Positions 1 through 8,237 of a DNA stretch of 28,955 nucleotides are shown here, one piece after another. The notes below the pieces were generated by a model. That model was not told the DNA's origin, did no database searches, and saw only the letters and a list, made by a program, of their open reading frames with translations. Source of the stretch: CAZXCK01 sp964639225. GTDB lineage: Bacteria > Chloroflexota > Anaerolineae > Aggregatilineales > Phototrophicaceae. A program made the translations under genes and the position numbers. Within the stretch, counting starts at the first letter, position 1, and each line of letters opens with the position of its first letter. The stretch lies in NCBI GenBank assembly GCA_964639225.1, contig CAZXCK010000042.1, forward strand, positions 1 to 28,955. Direction: 5' to 3'.

Positions 1-1458
1 GGCGCTGTCGATTATCTGGCGACCGTATGGGTAAACGGCGTTTTTGTGACGCAGCACGAAGGCGGCCACGTACCGTTTTCTGCGGATGTCACCGATTCCC
101 TGCAATCGGGAGACAACCGGATAACCGTCCGTGCGCAGGATATTTCGGCTGACCTTGAGCAGCCACGCGGCAAACAATACTGGGAGCGTGAATCGGCGTC
201 GATTTTCTATACGCGCACCACCGGCATCTGGCAGACGGTATGGCTGGAACCCGTAAGCCAGACTTATCTGGATGGCATCAAAATCACGCCCGATATCGAC
301 AGCGGGCAGGTACAGATACAATGCGACCTGAAGAACTATGTGTCCGGTGTCCAGATCGAGGCACAAATCACCTGGCAGGGCAGCGCGGTCGCATCGCACA
401 CTCACACCGTCGATGAAGCCCGCGCCGTCTTCACACTCCCGGTCGGCACCGGGGATGATCTCCATCTGTGGAGTCCGGAAGACCCGGCGCTGTACGATCT
501 CGTCCTGCGTGTGCGCCATGCCGGTGAAACGCTCGATGACGTAAAAAGCTACTTCGGCATGCGCAAAATCGCGGTGGAAAACGGTCAGGTGATGCTCAAC
601 AACCGGCCATACTATATGCGCCTTGTGCTTGACCAGGGCTATCACCCGGACGGACTGCTGACCTTCCCCTCTGACGACACCATCCGTCAGGATGTCGAAC
701 TGACCAGAGCGATGGGGTTCAACGGTGCGCGCAAACACCAGAAAGTGGAGGAGCCGCGTTATCTCTACTGGGCCGACCGCCTCGGCCTGCTGGTATGGGG
801 CGAGATGGCTAACGCTTATCGGTTCTCGGAGATTGCGGTGCAGCGCATCACCTCGGAATGGCAGACGGCGATCCGCCGCGATTACAACCATCCATCAATT
901 GTGGCCTGGGTGCCGATCAACGAAAGCTGGGGCGTGCCCGATCTGCAGGGCGATTCGCGCCAGATCGATCATCTGCTGGCCATGTATCACCTGGTGCGCT
1001 CAATTGACCCCACGCGCCTGGTGATTTCGAACGACGGCTGGGAGCACGCCCGCACCGATCTGCTCACGATTCACGACTACGAAGGCGACGGCGAGATTCT
1101 GCACGAGCGTTACCGCACGCTGGAGAACATCCTCGCGGCACGGCCAGCCAAACGCGACCTGTTTGTGGCTGGCTTCAGCCATGAAAACCAGCCGATTCTG
1201 GTCACTGAGTTTGGCGGCATCGGCTACCAGAAGGACGCCCAGGAAGGCTGGGGCTACACCACCGCCAGCGATGATGCCGAGTTCATCCGCCGCTACCGCG
1301 CGGTGCTGGAAGCCGTGCTGGCATCGCCGGAGGTACAGGGATTCTGCTACACGCAGTTCTGTGACGTGGAACAGGAAATCAACGGCCTGCTGACCTATGA
1401 CCGCACGCCTAAGGTTGATCTGGCGACCATTCGGGAGATCACCGCCAGGGAGATTTGA
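1..1458 (+). CDS. Glycoside hydrolase family 2 protein (beta-galactosidase/beta-glucuronidase type), 5' truncated
   Basis: The frame is open from the first base, so the gene starts outside the window; 485 codons remain. The visible part begins inside the N-terminal jelly-roll sugar-binding domain (VWVNGVFVTQHEGGHVPF), continues through the immunoglobulin-like domain (about residues 90-190) and ends with the TIM barrel. Family 2 retaining glycosidases use two Glu residues. The acid/base is seen in INESWG (Glu308 counted from the window edge) and the nucleophile in VTEFGG (Glu403), a spacing normal for the family. It should hydrolyse a beta-linked hexose or hexuronic acid. The substrate cannot be told from the sequence, and signal peptide status is unknown because the N terminus is missing. 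The next gene starts 69 bases later on the same strand. Confidence 0.9.
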   Translation, partial: GAVDYLATVWVNGVFVTQHEGGHVPFSADVTDSLQSGDNRITVRAQDISADLEQPRGKQYWERESASIFYTRTTGIWQTVWLEPVSQTYLDGIKITPDIDSGQVQIQCDLKNYVSGVQIEAQITWQGSAVASHTHTVDEARAVFTLPVGTGDDLHLWSPEDPALYDLVLRVRHAGETLDDVKSYFGMRKIAVENGQVMLNNRPYYMRLVLDQGYHPDGLLTFPSDDTIRQDVELTRAMGFNGARKHQKVEEPRYLYWADRLGLLVWGEMANAYRFSEIAVQRITSEWQTAIRRDYNHPSIVAWVPINESWGVPDLQGDSRQIDHLLAMYHLVRSIDPTRLVISNDGWEHARTDLLTIHDYEGDGEILHERYRTLENILAARPAKRDLFVAGFSHENQPILVTEFGGIGYQKDAQEGWGYTTASDDAEFIRRYRAVLEAVLASPEVQGFCYTQFCDVEQEINGLLTYDRTPKVDLATIREITAREI

Positions 1459-1527
1459 AGCGCGCGTCAGCACGCAATCGTCTCAATAGCGGTAGGTGTG
1501 CCATTGTGGGAGACAGGAGCAAAACAG

Positions 1528-2280
1528 ATGACACAGACGAATGACTGGAAGACCTTCTTTGACCAGCATGCGGGTCGATACATGGATGAGGATTTTGTCA
1601 CGGGTACACAGGGTGAAGTCGATTTCCTCATCGATCACCTGAGGCTGACCCCCGATCAGCGTATCCTGGACATGGGCTGTGGCACGGGACGGCACGCGCT
1701 CGAACTGGGAAGGCGGGGCTATCAAGTTACCGGGGTCGATCTTTCCGATGGTATGCTCGCTGAGGCACGACAGGTAGCCCAGGCCGAGGGTATCACGACG
1801 GTAACCTTTCAACAGGCGGACGCCACCCGTTTCACGACGGATAACCTGTTTGACCGCAGTTACTGCGTATGTGAGGGGTCGCTGGGGCTGGTGGGTACGG
1901 GCAGTGAACCCCATGAGCACGACATGGCGGTGCTGCGCAATCTTTATCATGCGCTGGAGCCGGGCGGGCGAATGCTCATTACGGTGCTGAATGCCATGCG
2001 TCTTATTCGCCATTACCAGCAAGCAGACGTTGAAGCGGGCATCTTTGATCCTGCGACATTGACCGAAGCCAACACACTGTCCACCGGTGAAGGAGATGAC
2101 GCGCTAGAGGTGAACGTGCGAGAACGTGGGTTTGTTGTCCCAGAACTGAAGTTGATCCTTCAGGTGATCGGCTTTGAGGTCGAGCATGTGGGTGGTGGGA
2201 CCGCAGGCAACTGGGGAATTCGTCCGTTAGAACTCGACGAATATGAGATCATGGCGATTGTGAACAAGCCAGCATTGTGA
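1528..2280 (+). CDS. Class I SAM-dependent methyltransferase
   Basis: A 250-residue soluble protein with the Rossmann-like methyltransferase fold. Motif I, the SAM-binding loop, is ILDMGCGTGRHALEL at residues 46-60. It is followed by the acidic strand-2 end VTGVDLS and the post-I segment with QADATRF. The ATG at 1528 is chosen over an upstream in-frame GTG (1498) because AGGAG (1515-1519) sits 8 bases before it. The C-terminal part resembles UbiE/Methyltransf_25 small-molecule methyltransferases. The substrate is unknown. The gene lies 54 bases before the amine oxidase start and may be co-transcribed with it. Confidence 0.88.
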   Translation: MTQTNDWKTFFDQHAGRYMDEDFVTGTQGEVDFLIDHLRLTPDQRILDMGCGTGRHALELGRRGYQVTGVDLSDGMLAEARQVAQAEGITTVTFQQADATRFTTDNLFDRSYCVCEGSLGLVGTGSEPHEHDMAVLRNLYHALEPGGRMLITVLNAMRLIRHYQQADVEAGIFDPATLTEANTLSTGEGDDALEVNVRERGFVVPELKLILQVIGFEVEHVGGGTAGNWGIRPLELDEYEIMAIVNKPAL

Positions 2281-2334
2281 CGAAGGCGTATGTCCAGACC
2301 ACCCGTTGGACTTCAGAAGATAAGGGCGAAGCGA

Positions 2335-3681
2335 ATGAAACTGACTCGACGCCAGTTGTTCATGTTCAGTCTGGCCGCGTTCACGGCGTTGTCGGCTGGG
2401 CTATCGCGCTCTATGGTTGGAACAGGCCGCGCTCAGGCGCAGGACCAGCGCGTCATCGTGATTGGCGCAGGCGTAGCCGGGCTTGCGGCTGCTCAGCGGC
2501 TGCGGGCAGAAGGTGCGCAGGTCCTCGTGCTTGAAGCGCGGGATCGCATCGGCGGACGGGTGCACACGGATTATTCGCTGGCGTCGCACCCCGTCGAACT
2601 CGGCGCGGAGTACATTCACGGTGATCGTGTCATCACCTGGGATTTACTCAATGCCGCCGGGATCAACGAGACCATCCCCACGTTCACTGACGATCGTCAT
2701 CTGGCTGTCTATACTGATGAGCGACTGTTGCAATACCCTGAAGCGTTTGATCTGGACGGATGGGCGCTGCTTGAACGGTTGGAGAACGCTCGCTGGCCGC
2801 GCCACGACCTGTCGCTGGCCGACTGGCTCGGCGAAGATATCCCCGCCTGGGTGAATCACAGCATCGCATCTGACTACGCCACCGACGTGGATCAGCTTGG
2901 CCTGATGGGTTTTCTGGAAGCGACTTATGCCGGAGATGGTGAGGGGGATGCGCGCATCGCCGCCGGATATGGCCGGCTGGTCGAGTCCTTGGCCGATGGC
3001 CTGGACATTCGGCTGAATAACAGCGTCGAGCGCATTACGTACACCACCGATAGCGTGACCGTCATCACCGACACCGACACCTATCGGGCAGACGCGGTGA
3101 TCGTGACGCTTCCGCTGGGCGTGCTGAAGGCGGGTGCGGTCGTCTTTGATCCGCCGCTGCCTGAAGCGAAACATGCTGCCATAACGCGCCTGGGCGCGGG
3201 CATGGTGAATAAGATCGTCCTCAAGTTTGATGCGCCGTTCTGGGACCCGTCGCTTGAGGCCCTTGTCACGGACCTGGAGACACAATTCTGGTGGCGGGCG
3301 GGTTGGGGACGCAGCGACGAAGCGCCGATCCTGACCGCGCTGGTCGGCGGACGTTCTGGCGCTAACCTGAGCGCGATGTCTGATGACGCTGCCATACAGC
3401 TCGGCCTGTCTGACCTGGGTCGCATGTTCCGCCGCGATGATCTGGCGTCGCGTCTGGTCGAAGGGCGCTTCGTGAACTGGGGCGCTGATCCGTACAGCCG
3501 CATGGGATACTCTTACGTGCCTGTCGGCGCGGTAGGCCTGCGGTCGGTGCTGGCGGCTCCAGTCGGGCGGTCGCTGTACTTCGCCGGTGAAGCGACCAAC
3601 GTCACGCATCCGGCCACCGTACACGGCGCTATCCTGAGCGGTTGGCGCGCGGCGCGCGAACTGAGCCAGGCGGTGTCCTGA
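2335..3681 (+). CDS. Tat-exported flavin-dependent amine oxidase (monoamine oxidase-like)
   Basis: A 448-residue flavin-containing amine oxidase. The N terminus is a twin-arginine signal (TRRQLFMF plus a hydrophobic stretch ending near AQAQ), so the folded FAD protein is predicted to be exported. The dinucleotide-binding motif VIVIGAGVAGLAAAQRL is at about residues 40-56, followed by LEARDRIGGRVHT, the typical amine-oxidase FAD-contact loop. The C-terminal FAD motif YFAGEATN is at about 415-422. The family oxidises primary or secondary amines to imines, giving H2O2. The start at 2335 is preferred over 2290 because AAGGG (2322-2326) is spaced 8 bases away and because this start puts the Tat motif at the N terminus. 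The exact amine substrate cannot be read. Confidence 0.88.
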   Translation: MKLTRRQLFMFSLAAFTALSAGLSRSMVGTGRAQAQDQRVIVIGAGVAGLAAAQRLRAEGAQVLVLEARDRIGGRVHTDYSLASHPVELGAEYIHGDRVITWDLLNAAGINETIPTFTDDRHLAVYTDERLLQYPEAFDLDGWALLERLENARWPRHDLSLADWLGEDIPAWVNHSIASDYATDVDQLGLMGFLEATYAGDGEGDARIAAGYGRLVESLADGLDIRLNNSVERITYTTDSVTVITDTDTYRADAVIVTLPLGVLKAGAVVFDPPLPEAKHAAITRLGAGMVNKIVLKFDAPFWDPSLEALVTDLETQFWWRAGWGRSDEAPILTALVGGRSGANLSAMSDDAAIQLGLSDLGRMFRRDDLASRLVEGRFVNWGADPYSRMGYSYVPVGAVGLRSVLAAPVGRSLYFAGEATNVTHPATVHGAILSGWRAARELSQAVS

Positions 3682-3780
3682 AAATCGCGGGCAGAAAATC
3701 CGCTGCCTCACAGTCCGGAACCGGCAGGGCAATGGCATCAAACCGGGCAAGCATTAACATCTCGTAGCTACCTGTGAAAA

Positions 3781-4605
3781 TCAACGTATAACCGGTAGTT
3801 GAACCTCGAACACGACGGGTTCTCCGGGTTGTGGTGCGGCAGCGTAGACCTCGCGGCAGGGTGCATCGAGGATCGTGTAGCCATTGGCGTCAATCCAGGT
3901 GCAGAGGTCGCGGTTAGCGGTGAAGACGTCGGCTTGCGATGCCATGCGGCAGATGGTCGCTGCCACCGTTACGGCGGGGAGTGTTCCCGCCTGCATGATG
4001 CGCTCGTCATCCAATGGAAGCGACGTGGGCGCACCGTCGCCGACCGGGATTGCCCCTTCGACATCGAGATCGTATTCACGATATTCACCATGCCAGTAAA
4101 GCGCCAACCAGGGTCCCGCTGCCTCAACTGCGCCGGACTGTAACGCCTGCCCGATCCGCACGAAGAAGGGCTTGATCTCCCCGGGGTTGGGTAGAACTTC
4201 CCGGTAGCGCAGCACCTTTTGCGCAGCGATCTCGCGCACAACGACCTCGTGTGCGGGCAGCTTCCCCTCACGTTCGATCTGACGTAGCCGAGCCTCAACC
4301 CGCTCCAACCGGGCCTGCTCTTCAGCGATGGTCTGGCGGAGCTGCGCCTGTTTCAGACGCAGCATACCGCGCAGTTCCTCGGCAGATGGGTTCTCACACA
4401 GCACCTGGGCGACCTCATCCAGCGACAATCCCAGGTCTTTCAGTGCCAGAATGCGATTCAGCCGGTCGATCTGGTCAACGGTGTAGTAGCGATAGCCAGT
4501 GAAGCGATCGACCTCAGCCGGTTTGAGCAGCCCAACATGGTCGTAGTAACGCAGAGCTTTGACCGTCACGCCGGTAAGTTGTGAGAACGTGCCAATCCTG
4601 AACAT
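3781..4605 (-). CDS. MerR family regulator with GyrI-like effector-binding domain
   Basis: A 274-residue regulator. Residues 1-70 form the MerR winged helix (FRIGTFSQLTGVTVKALRYY, then TGYRYYTVDQIDRL). A coiled-coil dimerisation helix follows (about 80-118, rich in Leu/Glu/Arg). Residues 120-274 look like a GyrI-like/AraC effector-binding domain as in BltR/BmrR-type multidrug sensors, which bind amphipathic small molecules. Its ATG shares one base with the TGA of the upstream gene (TGATG), so translation is probably coupled. It is likely to control the promoter at 5635-5665, which has the long spacer characteristic of MerR targets, making the operon autoregulated. Confidence 0.9.
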   Translation of the reverse strand: MFRIGTFSQLTGVTVKALRYYDHVGLLKPAEVDRFTGYRYYTVDQIDRLNRILALKDLGLSLDEVAQVLCENPSAEELRGMLRLKQAQLRQTIAEEQARLERVEARLRQIEREGKLPAHEVVVREIAAQKVLRYREVLPNPGEIKPFFVRIGQALQSGAVEAAGPWLALYWHGEYREYDLDVEGAIPVGDGAPTSLPLDDERIMQAGTLPAVTVAATICRMASQADVFTANRDLCTWIDANGYTILDAPCREVYAAAPQPGEPVVFEVQLPVIR

Positions 4606-5600
4606 CAGACTACATAATCTCTGTAAGTCATGGTGCCTTTATTGTCACCTGTACCCTGTGCAATGGCAAGATGACGATCTTCCGGGCGAGCGATCACCGA
4701 CCAGATCGTGCCGAAGGGTTGATCGAACACGGTGCCGTGCGCGCAGACGCAGTTGACGCGGTCGTTGAGTGCCGCTTTCATATCGTCCAGGGTGACCCCG
4801 CCATCATCAGATATGCGCAGTGCCCGCAGACGATCGTACCGAAGGGGTGAGTCGTGCGGACGGAACGGCTTGTGTGCTGCCAGTGCTGGATGCACCGGAT
4901 GATTGGTCATCACCAATACGCCGTCTTCCGGTTCTCGGACATAGACACCCTCAATACTGGCTTCGACCACAACCGCCTTTGCCGTGTCGGCGAGCATGTA
5001 ATTGCGGCTCTGACTGTGGGGGATAGACTGTATCCACGTCAGCGCTTCATCCACGTTAGTGTAGTGCTCCAGCAAATGGCGTACGATGAACCAGAACGGG
5101 ATGCCGGCCTGCACACCGGGCAGGAATGTCGCGCTGATGGCGACGAACAACCCGGCATCGTTCAGGCCATCCTCGCGCCCGATCCAGATATCGCTGTTGC
5201 CAATGTGTGCGTGCCCATCCACCGGGTAAGTGGTGTACATCGTGGCAGCATCCCACGAAATGCCATAGGTGAAATCGTAGTTGCGCCCGACCAGCAGCTT
5301 ACCGTCTGCGCTGCGTTCCGGCATAACAGCCACCACGCTGCACGAGGGTACATTCTGCTGTACAGGCATCGCCAGCATCATGCTTTGCAATGCATCGTAA
5401 GGCAAATGTGCGGCGTCGGCAAATGCGCGCATTTCCTCAACGAGTTCCGGTGTATGCTGAAGGACGAGTTTCTCACACGCTTCAGCAAATGCCATCATCT
5501 GAGGATTCGTCGGTGGCAGTTGTGGGTTGACCTTCGCCATGATCGCGCCGTGCTGTATCCCCATCTGTGCAGGTGTACCGCGTAACGTCAGTTGGTGCAT
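4605..5600 (-). CDS. C45/acyltransferase-like Ntn hydrolase (linear amide C-N hydrolase)
   Basis: A 331-residue protein like the acyl-CoA:6-aminopenicillanate acyltransferase / choloylglycine hydrolase group of N-terminal nucleophile hydrolases. PSCSVVAV (Cys87) is the probable nucleophile, which in C45 enzymes becomes N-terminal by self-cleavage. GRNYDFTYG follows it, and TNHPVHP lies near the C terminus, both typical of the fold. The open frame extends upstream to 5714, but the ATG at 5600 is preceded by GAGG at a 7-base spacing, so 5600 is used. Such enzymes cleave or transfer amide-linked acyl groups. Pairing with a MerR drug-type sensor suggests an amide xenobiotic or signal as substrate, which is inference. 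No signal peptide is evident. Confidence 0.82.
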   Translation of the reverse strand: MHQLTLRGTPAQMGIQHGAIMAKVNPQLPPTNPQMMAFAEACEKLVLQHTPELVEEMRAFADAAHLPYDALQSMMLAMPVQQNVPSCSVVAVMPERSADGKLLVGRNYDFTYGISWDAATMYTTYPVDGHAHIGNSDIWIGREDGLNDAGLFVAISATFLPGVQAGIPFWFIVRHLLEHYTNVDEALTWIQSIPHSQSRNYMLADTAKAVVVEASIEGVYVREPEDGVLVMTNHPVHPALAAHKPFRPHDSPLRYDRLRALRISDDGGVTLDDMKAALNDRVNCVCAHGTVFDQPFGTIWSVIARPEDRHLAIAQGTGDNKGTMTYRDYVV

Positions 5601-5634
5601 GATGATCCTCACTTGTTTATGCTCATCTAATCCC

Positions 5635-5665
5635 ACGATACGCCCTCCTCGTAGGGGAGAGTCAA
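5635..5665 (-). promoter_or_regulatory. MerR-type promoter with 19-bp spacer
   Basis: On the minus strand TTGACT (5660-5665) and TATCGT (5635-5640) are separated by exactly 19 bases, longer than the usual 17 and diagnostic of promoters remodelled by MerR regulators. The spacer holds an imperfect dyad, CTCCCCT/AGGAGGG around ACG, with 5 of 7 pairs matching. The predicted transcript would start about 28 bases before the hydrolase ATG at 5600 and would carry the MerR gene as the second cistron. Confidence 0.7.
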
Positions 5666-5761
5666 GCCACCTATATGCAGTTTCATCACGAAAAACTGAC
5701 CACCCTGACCACAATTGATCATAATTCCAGCGGAGTCCCCCTGACGATTAACATCAACCAC

Positions 5762-5790
5762 TTGACTCCAGCCCCAAACTCCAGTATCTT
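5762..5790 (+). promoter_or_regulatory. Sigma-70-like promoter of the TetR gene
   Basis: TTGACT (5762-5767) and TATCTT (5785-5790) are spaced 17 bases apart. The TetR-type operator at 5798-5811 lies just downstream, where it would cover the transcription start. The intergenic region therefore carries two divergent promoters. Confidence 0.6.
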
Positions 5791-5797
5791 ATAGTTG

Positions 5798-5811
5798 ACC
5801 AACCAGTCAGT
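5798..5811 (+). promoter_or_regulatory. TetR-family operator 1 (autoregulatory)
   Basis: ACCAACCAGTCAGT fits the two-fold symmetric pattern ACnnACnnGTnnGT perfectly, a common layout for TetR-family operators. It lies between the predicted -10 and the ATG at 5828 of the TetR gene. A near copy precedes the next gene (6448-6461). Confidence 0.7.
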
Positions 5812-5827
5812 TATTAAAGGATTTGAT

Positions 5828-6415
5828 ATGCCTCGACCCGATGTGAGCGACGAACGTATACCCCAGATCCTCGATGCGGCAGCGCTGACCTTCAGCCAGC
5901 ACGGGATCGATGGCGCCAGCATGTCACAGATCGCTGAAGCCAGCGGTGTCAGCAAAGCGACGATCTATCATTATTTCGCCAGTAAAGACGCGCTTACCCT
6001 CGCTCTCGTGCAGCGGTTGTTCGAGGCCAATCAGCCCGAACTGGCACGCCTGATCGTCGATGATGTGCCCACAATTGACCGTTTACGCACCTACAGCATG
6101 GATCTTGTCACCCTGTTGGGACAGAATCATATGCTTGCGCCCATCATCGCTGAAATTCGTGCCCGCGCCGACCGCATGGAGGCGATCCAGTCGGTGATCA
6201 GCGCCTATTTTGTGGATTACATCAATGCATTTACCATCGTTATTGAGCAGGGCATCGAACATGGTGAACTGCATGAGTCGGTCAACGCAAGCGAAGCAGC
6301 GCTGGCTTATGTCGCGTTGATCGAGGGAGCCATTCTGATCGCTCAGCATACCGGTCAGTCGCTGGCAGATGTAATGGCGACCAGTGTGAATGTCTTCCTT
6401 ACCGGATTGAATTGA
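5828..6415 (+). CDS. TetR/AcrR family transcriptional repressor
   Basis: A 195-residue regulator. The N-terminal helix-turn-helix is SMSQIAEASGVSKATIYHYF (residues 31-50), followed by ASKDAL, the standard TetR_N signature. The C-terminal ligand domain is all-helical and not assignable. The start at 5828 has AAAGGA 6 bases upstream; an in-frame TTG at 5795 lies inside the operator region and is rejected. Operators before this gene and before 6479 suggest it represses both itself and the following two genes. Confidence 0.93.
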   Translation: MPRPDVSDERIPQILDAAALTFSQHGIDGASMSQIAEASGVSKATIYHYFASKDALTLALVQRLFEANQPELARLIVDDVPTIDRLRTYSMDLVTLLGQNHMLAPIIAEIRARADRMEAIQSVISAYFVDYINAFTIVIEQGIEHGELHESVNASEAALAYVALIEGAILIAQHTGQSLADVMATSVNVFLTGLN

Positions 6416-6447
6416 AAGGATAAGCTCTTTTTTTGTCGCAATAAACT

Positions 6448-6461
6448 ACCGTCCAGTCAGT
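6448..6461 (+). promoter_or_regulatory. TetR-family operator 2
   Basis: ACCGTCCAGTCAGT matches ACnnACnnGTnnGT at three of four half-steps and shares the block CCAGTCAGTTA with operator 1 upstream. It sits 17 bases before the ATG of the membrane protein gene, so the TetR protein is likely to control that transcription unit too. Confidence 0.65.
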
Positions 6462-6478
6462 TAATATAGGAGATGTCG

Positions 6479-7096
6479 ATGAGAACCGCCCTGAGAACCG
6501 GGTCCCCTTTCATCAACTGGGACTATCCACAACCGCAAAACATGCTGGATCGCTTCGTCGGGCCAGGTGCGACCCGTGCTGAACGCTTGCTTCAATTCGT
6601 GCCGACCTTGTTTGTCACCCTCGGCTTGATCGCCACCGCCGTTCTAAGCGATTGGGGATGGACACCTGTTCAGCTTATCATTGCTGCCGTGCTCACACTG
6701 GATATGGTTGGCGGTGTTATCACCAACGCGACCAGCGCCGGCAAACGCTGGTATCACCGGGCTGGACAGGGCTTTCGTCAGCACATGATGTTTGTCCTGA
6801 TCCACATCGTCCAGCCGACACTGTTGGTACTGTTCTTCGATCCCGGCAACTGGATGTTCGTGGCAGCCGGCTATGGATATCTGGTACTCGCTTCACTGCT
6901 GATCCTGCTCACCCCGCTGTATCTACAGCGCCCCTTAGCAGGTCTGCTGCTGGTACTGAGTTTCTTCCTGTCACTCTACGTACTGCCGGTGCCACAACAT
7001 TTCGAATGGTTCCTGCCCGTGTTTTATACCAAGCTGTTGAGCAGTCATCTGCTGCGTGAGGAACCTTACCGCCCTGTATTGGAGGTGCAATCATGA
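6479..7096 (+). CDS. Multi-pass membrane protein of unknown function
   Basis: A 205-residue protein with about five hydrophobic segments (roughly residues 35-55, 62-80, 100-118, 123-145, 150-170) and a short cytoplasmic-looking N terminus. I do not recognise the family. The ATG at 6479 is chosen because AGGAG (6468-6472) lies 6 bases before it, whereas it abuts the alternative ATG at 6473. The stop overlaps the next start as ATGA (7093-7096), so the downstream NAD(P)-binding protein is translationally coupled. Joint control by the TetR repressor suggests a stress or small-molecule response. Confidence 0.8.
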   Translation: MRTALRTGSPFINWDYPQPQNMLDRFVGPGATRAERLLQFVPTLFVTLGLIATAVLSDWGWTPVQLIIAAVLTLDMVGGVITNATSAGKRWYHRAGQGFRQHMMFVLIHIVQPTLLVLFFDPGNWMFVAAGYGYLVLASLLILLTPLYLQRPLAGLLLVLSFFLSLYVLPVPQHFEWFLPVFYTKLLSSHLLREEPYRPVLEVQS

Positions 7097-7971
7097 CAGA
7101 TAAGCGGATACTTGTTGCCGGGGCGACCGGCTATCTGGGGCGCTACGTGGTACGGACACTCAAGCGGAATGGATGGCACGTGCGCGTTCTGGCGCGGGAT
7201 GAGCGCAGGCTGGCACAAGCCGGACATGCCCTGGCGCCAGCCATCCATGATTGTGTAGATGAGATATTTGTCGGTGATGTAACCCGACCGGAGACGTTAC
7301 GTGGGGCAGCCGACGGTGTCAGCGCGGTTTTCTCATCAGTTAGCCTGATGGGACAGACGGGGGACCTGACCTGGCATGATGTGGATTATCTGGGCAATCG
7401 AAATGTGCTGAGGGAAGCGCAGCAGGCCGGTGTGCAGAAGTTCGTCTATGTTTCGGTGTTCAACGCCCAGCAGATGCTGGAAATCCCTATCGTCAAGGCG
7501 CATGAGCAGTTCGCCGCCGACCTCATCGCATCAGGGATGGATTACGCAGTGATCCGACCGACCGGGTATTTTTCCGACCTGGGGGCGTTCTTCGATATGG
7601 CGAGGTCGGGTCGTGCCTACCTGCTCGGCAGTGGTCAGGCACGCATTAATCCCATTCACGGCGCAGACCTGGCGCGGGTGTGCGTGGATGCACTCGATGG
7701 CGATGTCCATGAGATCGACGCGGGCGGGCCAGAAGTGCTGACGCAGCGGGACGTCGCAGAGGCAGCGTTCGCCGCACTGGGCAAATCCGCACGCATAACA
7801 ACCCTGCCCTCGTGGTTAGCGCGAACTGTCGTCAGCCTGGTGCGTCCTTTCCAGCGAAACAGGGCTGACCTATGGCGTTTCTTCGTCGCGTCGGCGGCAT
7901 TGGACAACGTCGCACCAACCTTCGGCGAACACCGGTTGATCGACCATTACCGGGAACTGGCCGCACGATAA
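7093..7971 (+). CDS. NmrA-like NAD(P)-binding protein (atypical SDR)
   Basis: A 292-residue protein with the N-terminal nucleotide-binding motif GATGYLGRYV (residues 10-19), followed by the basic pair RVLARD that usually favours NADP. The centre contains FVYVSVFNAQQ and VIRPTGYFSD, typical of atypical short-chain dehydrogenases of the NmrA/YwnB type. The classical YxxxK catalytic pair is not evident, so it may be a redox sensor or a reductase with modified chemistry. It is the last gene of the TetR-controlled unit and overlaps the membrane protein gene by 4 bases. Confidence 0.87.
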   Translation: MTDKRILVAGATGYLGRYVVRTLKRNGWHVRVLARDERRLAQAGHALAPAIHDCVDEIFVGDVTRPETLRGAADGVSAVFSSVSLMGQTGDLTWHDVDYLGNRNVLREAQQAGVQKFVYVSVFNAQQMLEIPIVKAHEQFAADLIASGMDYAVIRPTGYFSDLGAFFDMARSGRAYLLGSGQARINPIHGADLARVCVDALDGDVHEIDAGGPEVLTQRDVAEAAFAALGKSARITTLPSWLARTVVSLVRPFQRNRADLWRFFVASAALDNVAPTFGEHRLIDHYRELAAR

Positions 7972-8041
7972 CGTCCAGATGTGGATTCTGAGCTTGGTCC
8001 TACAGCCTGTGTTCAACATGTGCTTGGATTACTCGTAAAAC

Positions 8042-8096
8042 CGATCAAACCGGCAAAACCAGTCGATGACGCTGACTTGCCGACCGGTTCTGATCG
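8042..8096. repeat. Imperfect inverted repeat, possible transcript end
   Basis: CGATCAAACCGG pairs with CCGGTTCTGATCG across a short middle with one bulge, 70 bases after the stop of the SDR gene. There is no T-tract, so it is not a classical intrinsic terminator. It may act as a transcript-end or processing hairpin. The rest of 7972-8190 shows no gene I can support. Confidence 0.35.
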
Positions 8097-8190
8097 TCGC
8101 CGCGCGAAGGCGTGGTCACCAACATGCGCGCAGGCTGGGTGGGGGCGGCGGCTCTCACATGCCCCCCATGCGTCTGCGCCCAATGACGGC

Positions 8191-8231
8191 TATAATCACC
8201 TGTATCATGACCACACACTCACGTGAGGGTG
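8191..8231 (+). promoter_or_regulatory. Promoter -10 and palindrome upstream of the propeller remnant
   Basis: A consensus TATAAT lies at 8191-8196. CACACTCACGTGAGGGTG at 8214-8231 is an 18-bp palindrome with a single mismatched pair, centred on CACGTG, just before the ATG at 8235/8238. GAGGGTGA also supplies a ribosome binding site. No good -35 box is visible. The regulatory start looks intact although the gene behind it is broken. Confidence 0.5.
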
Positions 8232-8237
8232 ATTATG

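Noticed and set aside
2644..3750. 368-residue minus-strand open frame
   Set aside because: Shadow of the amine oxidase gene; Arg-rich composition and no motif.
6428..6434. Run of seven T as a terminator after the TetR gene
   Set aside because: No convincing GC-rich stem precedes it, and the operator for the next gene follows directly.
7981..8226. 81-residue open frame after the SDR gene
   Set aside because: No ribosome binding site, no recognisable domain, and it contains the inverted repeat and the promoter of the following remnant.
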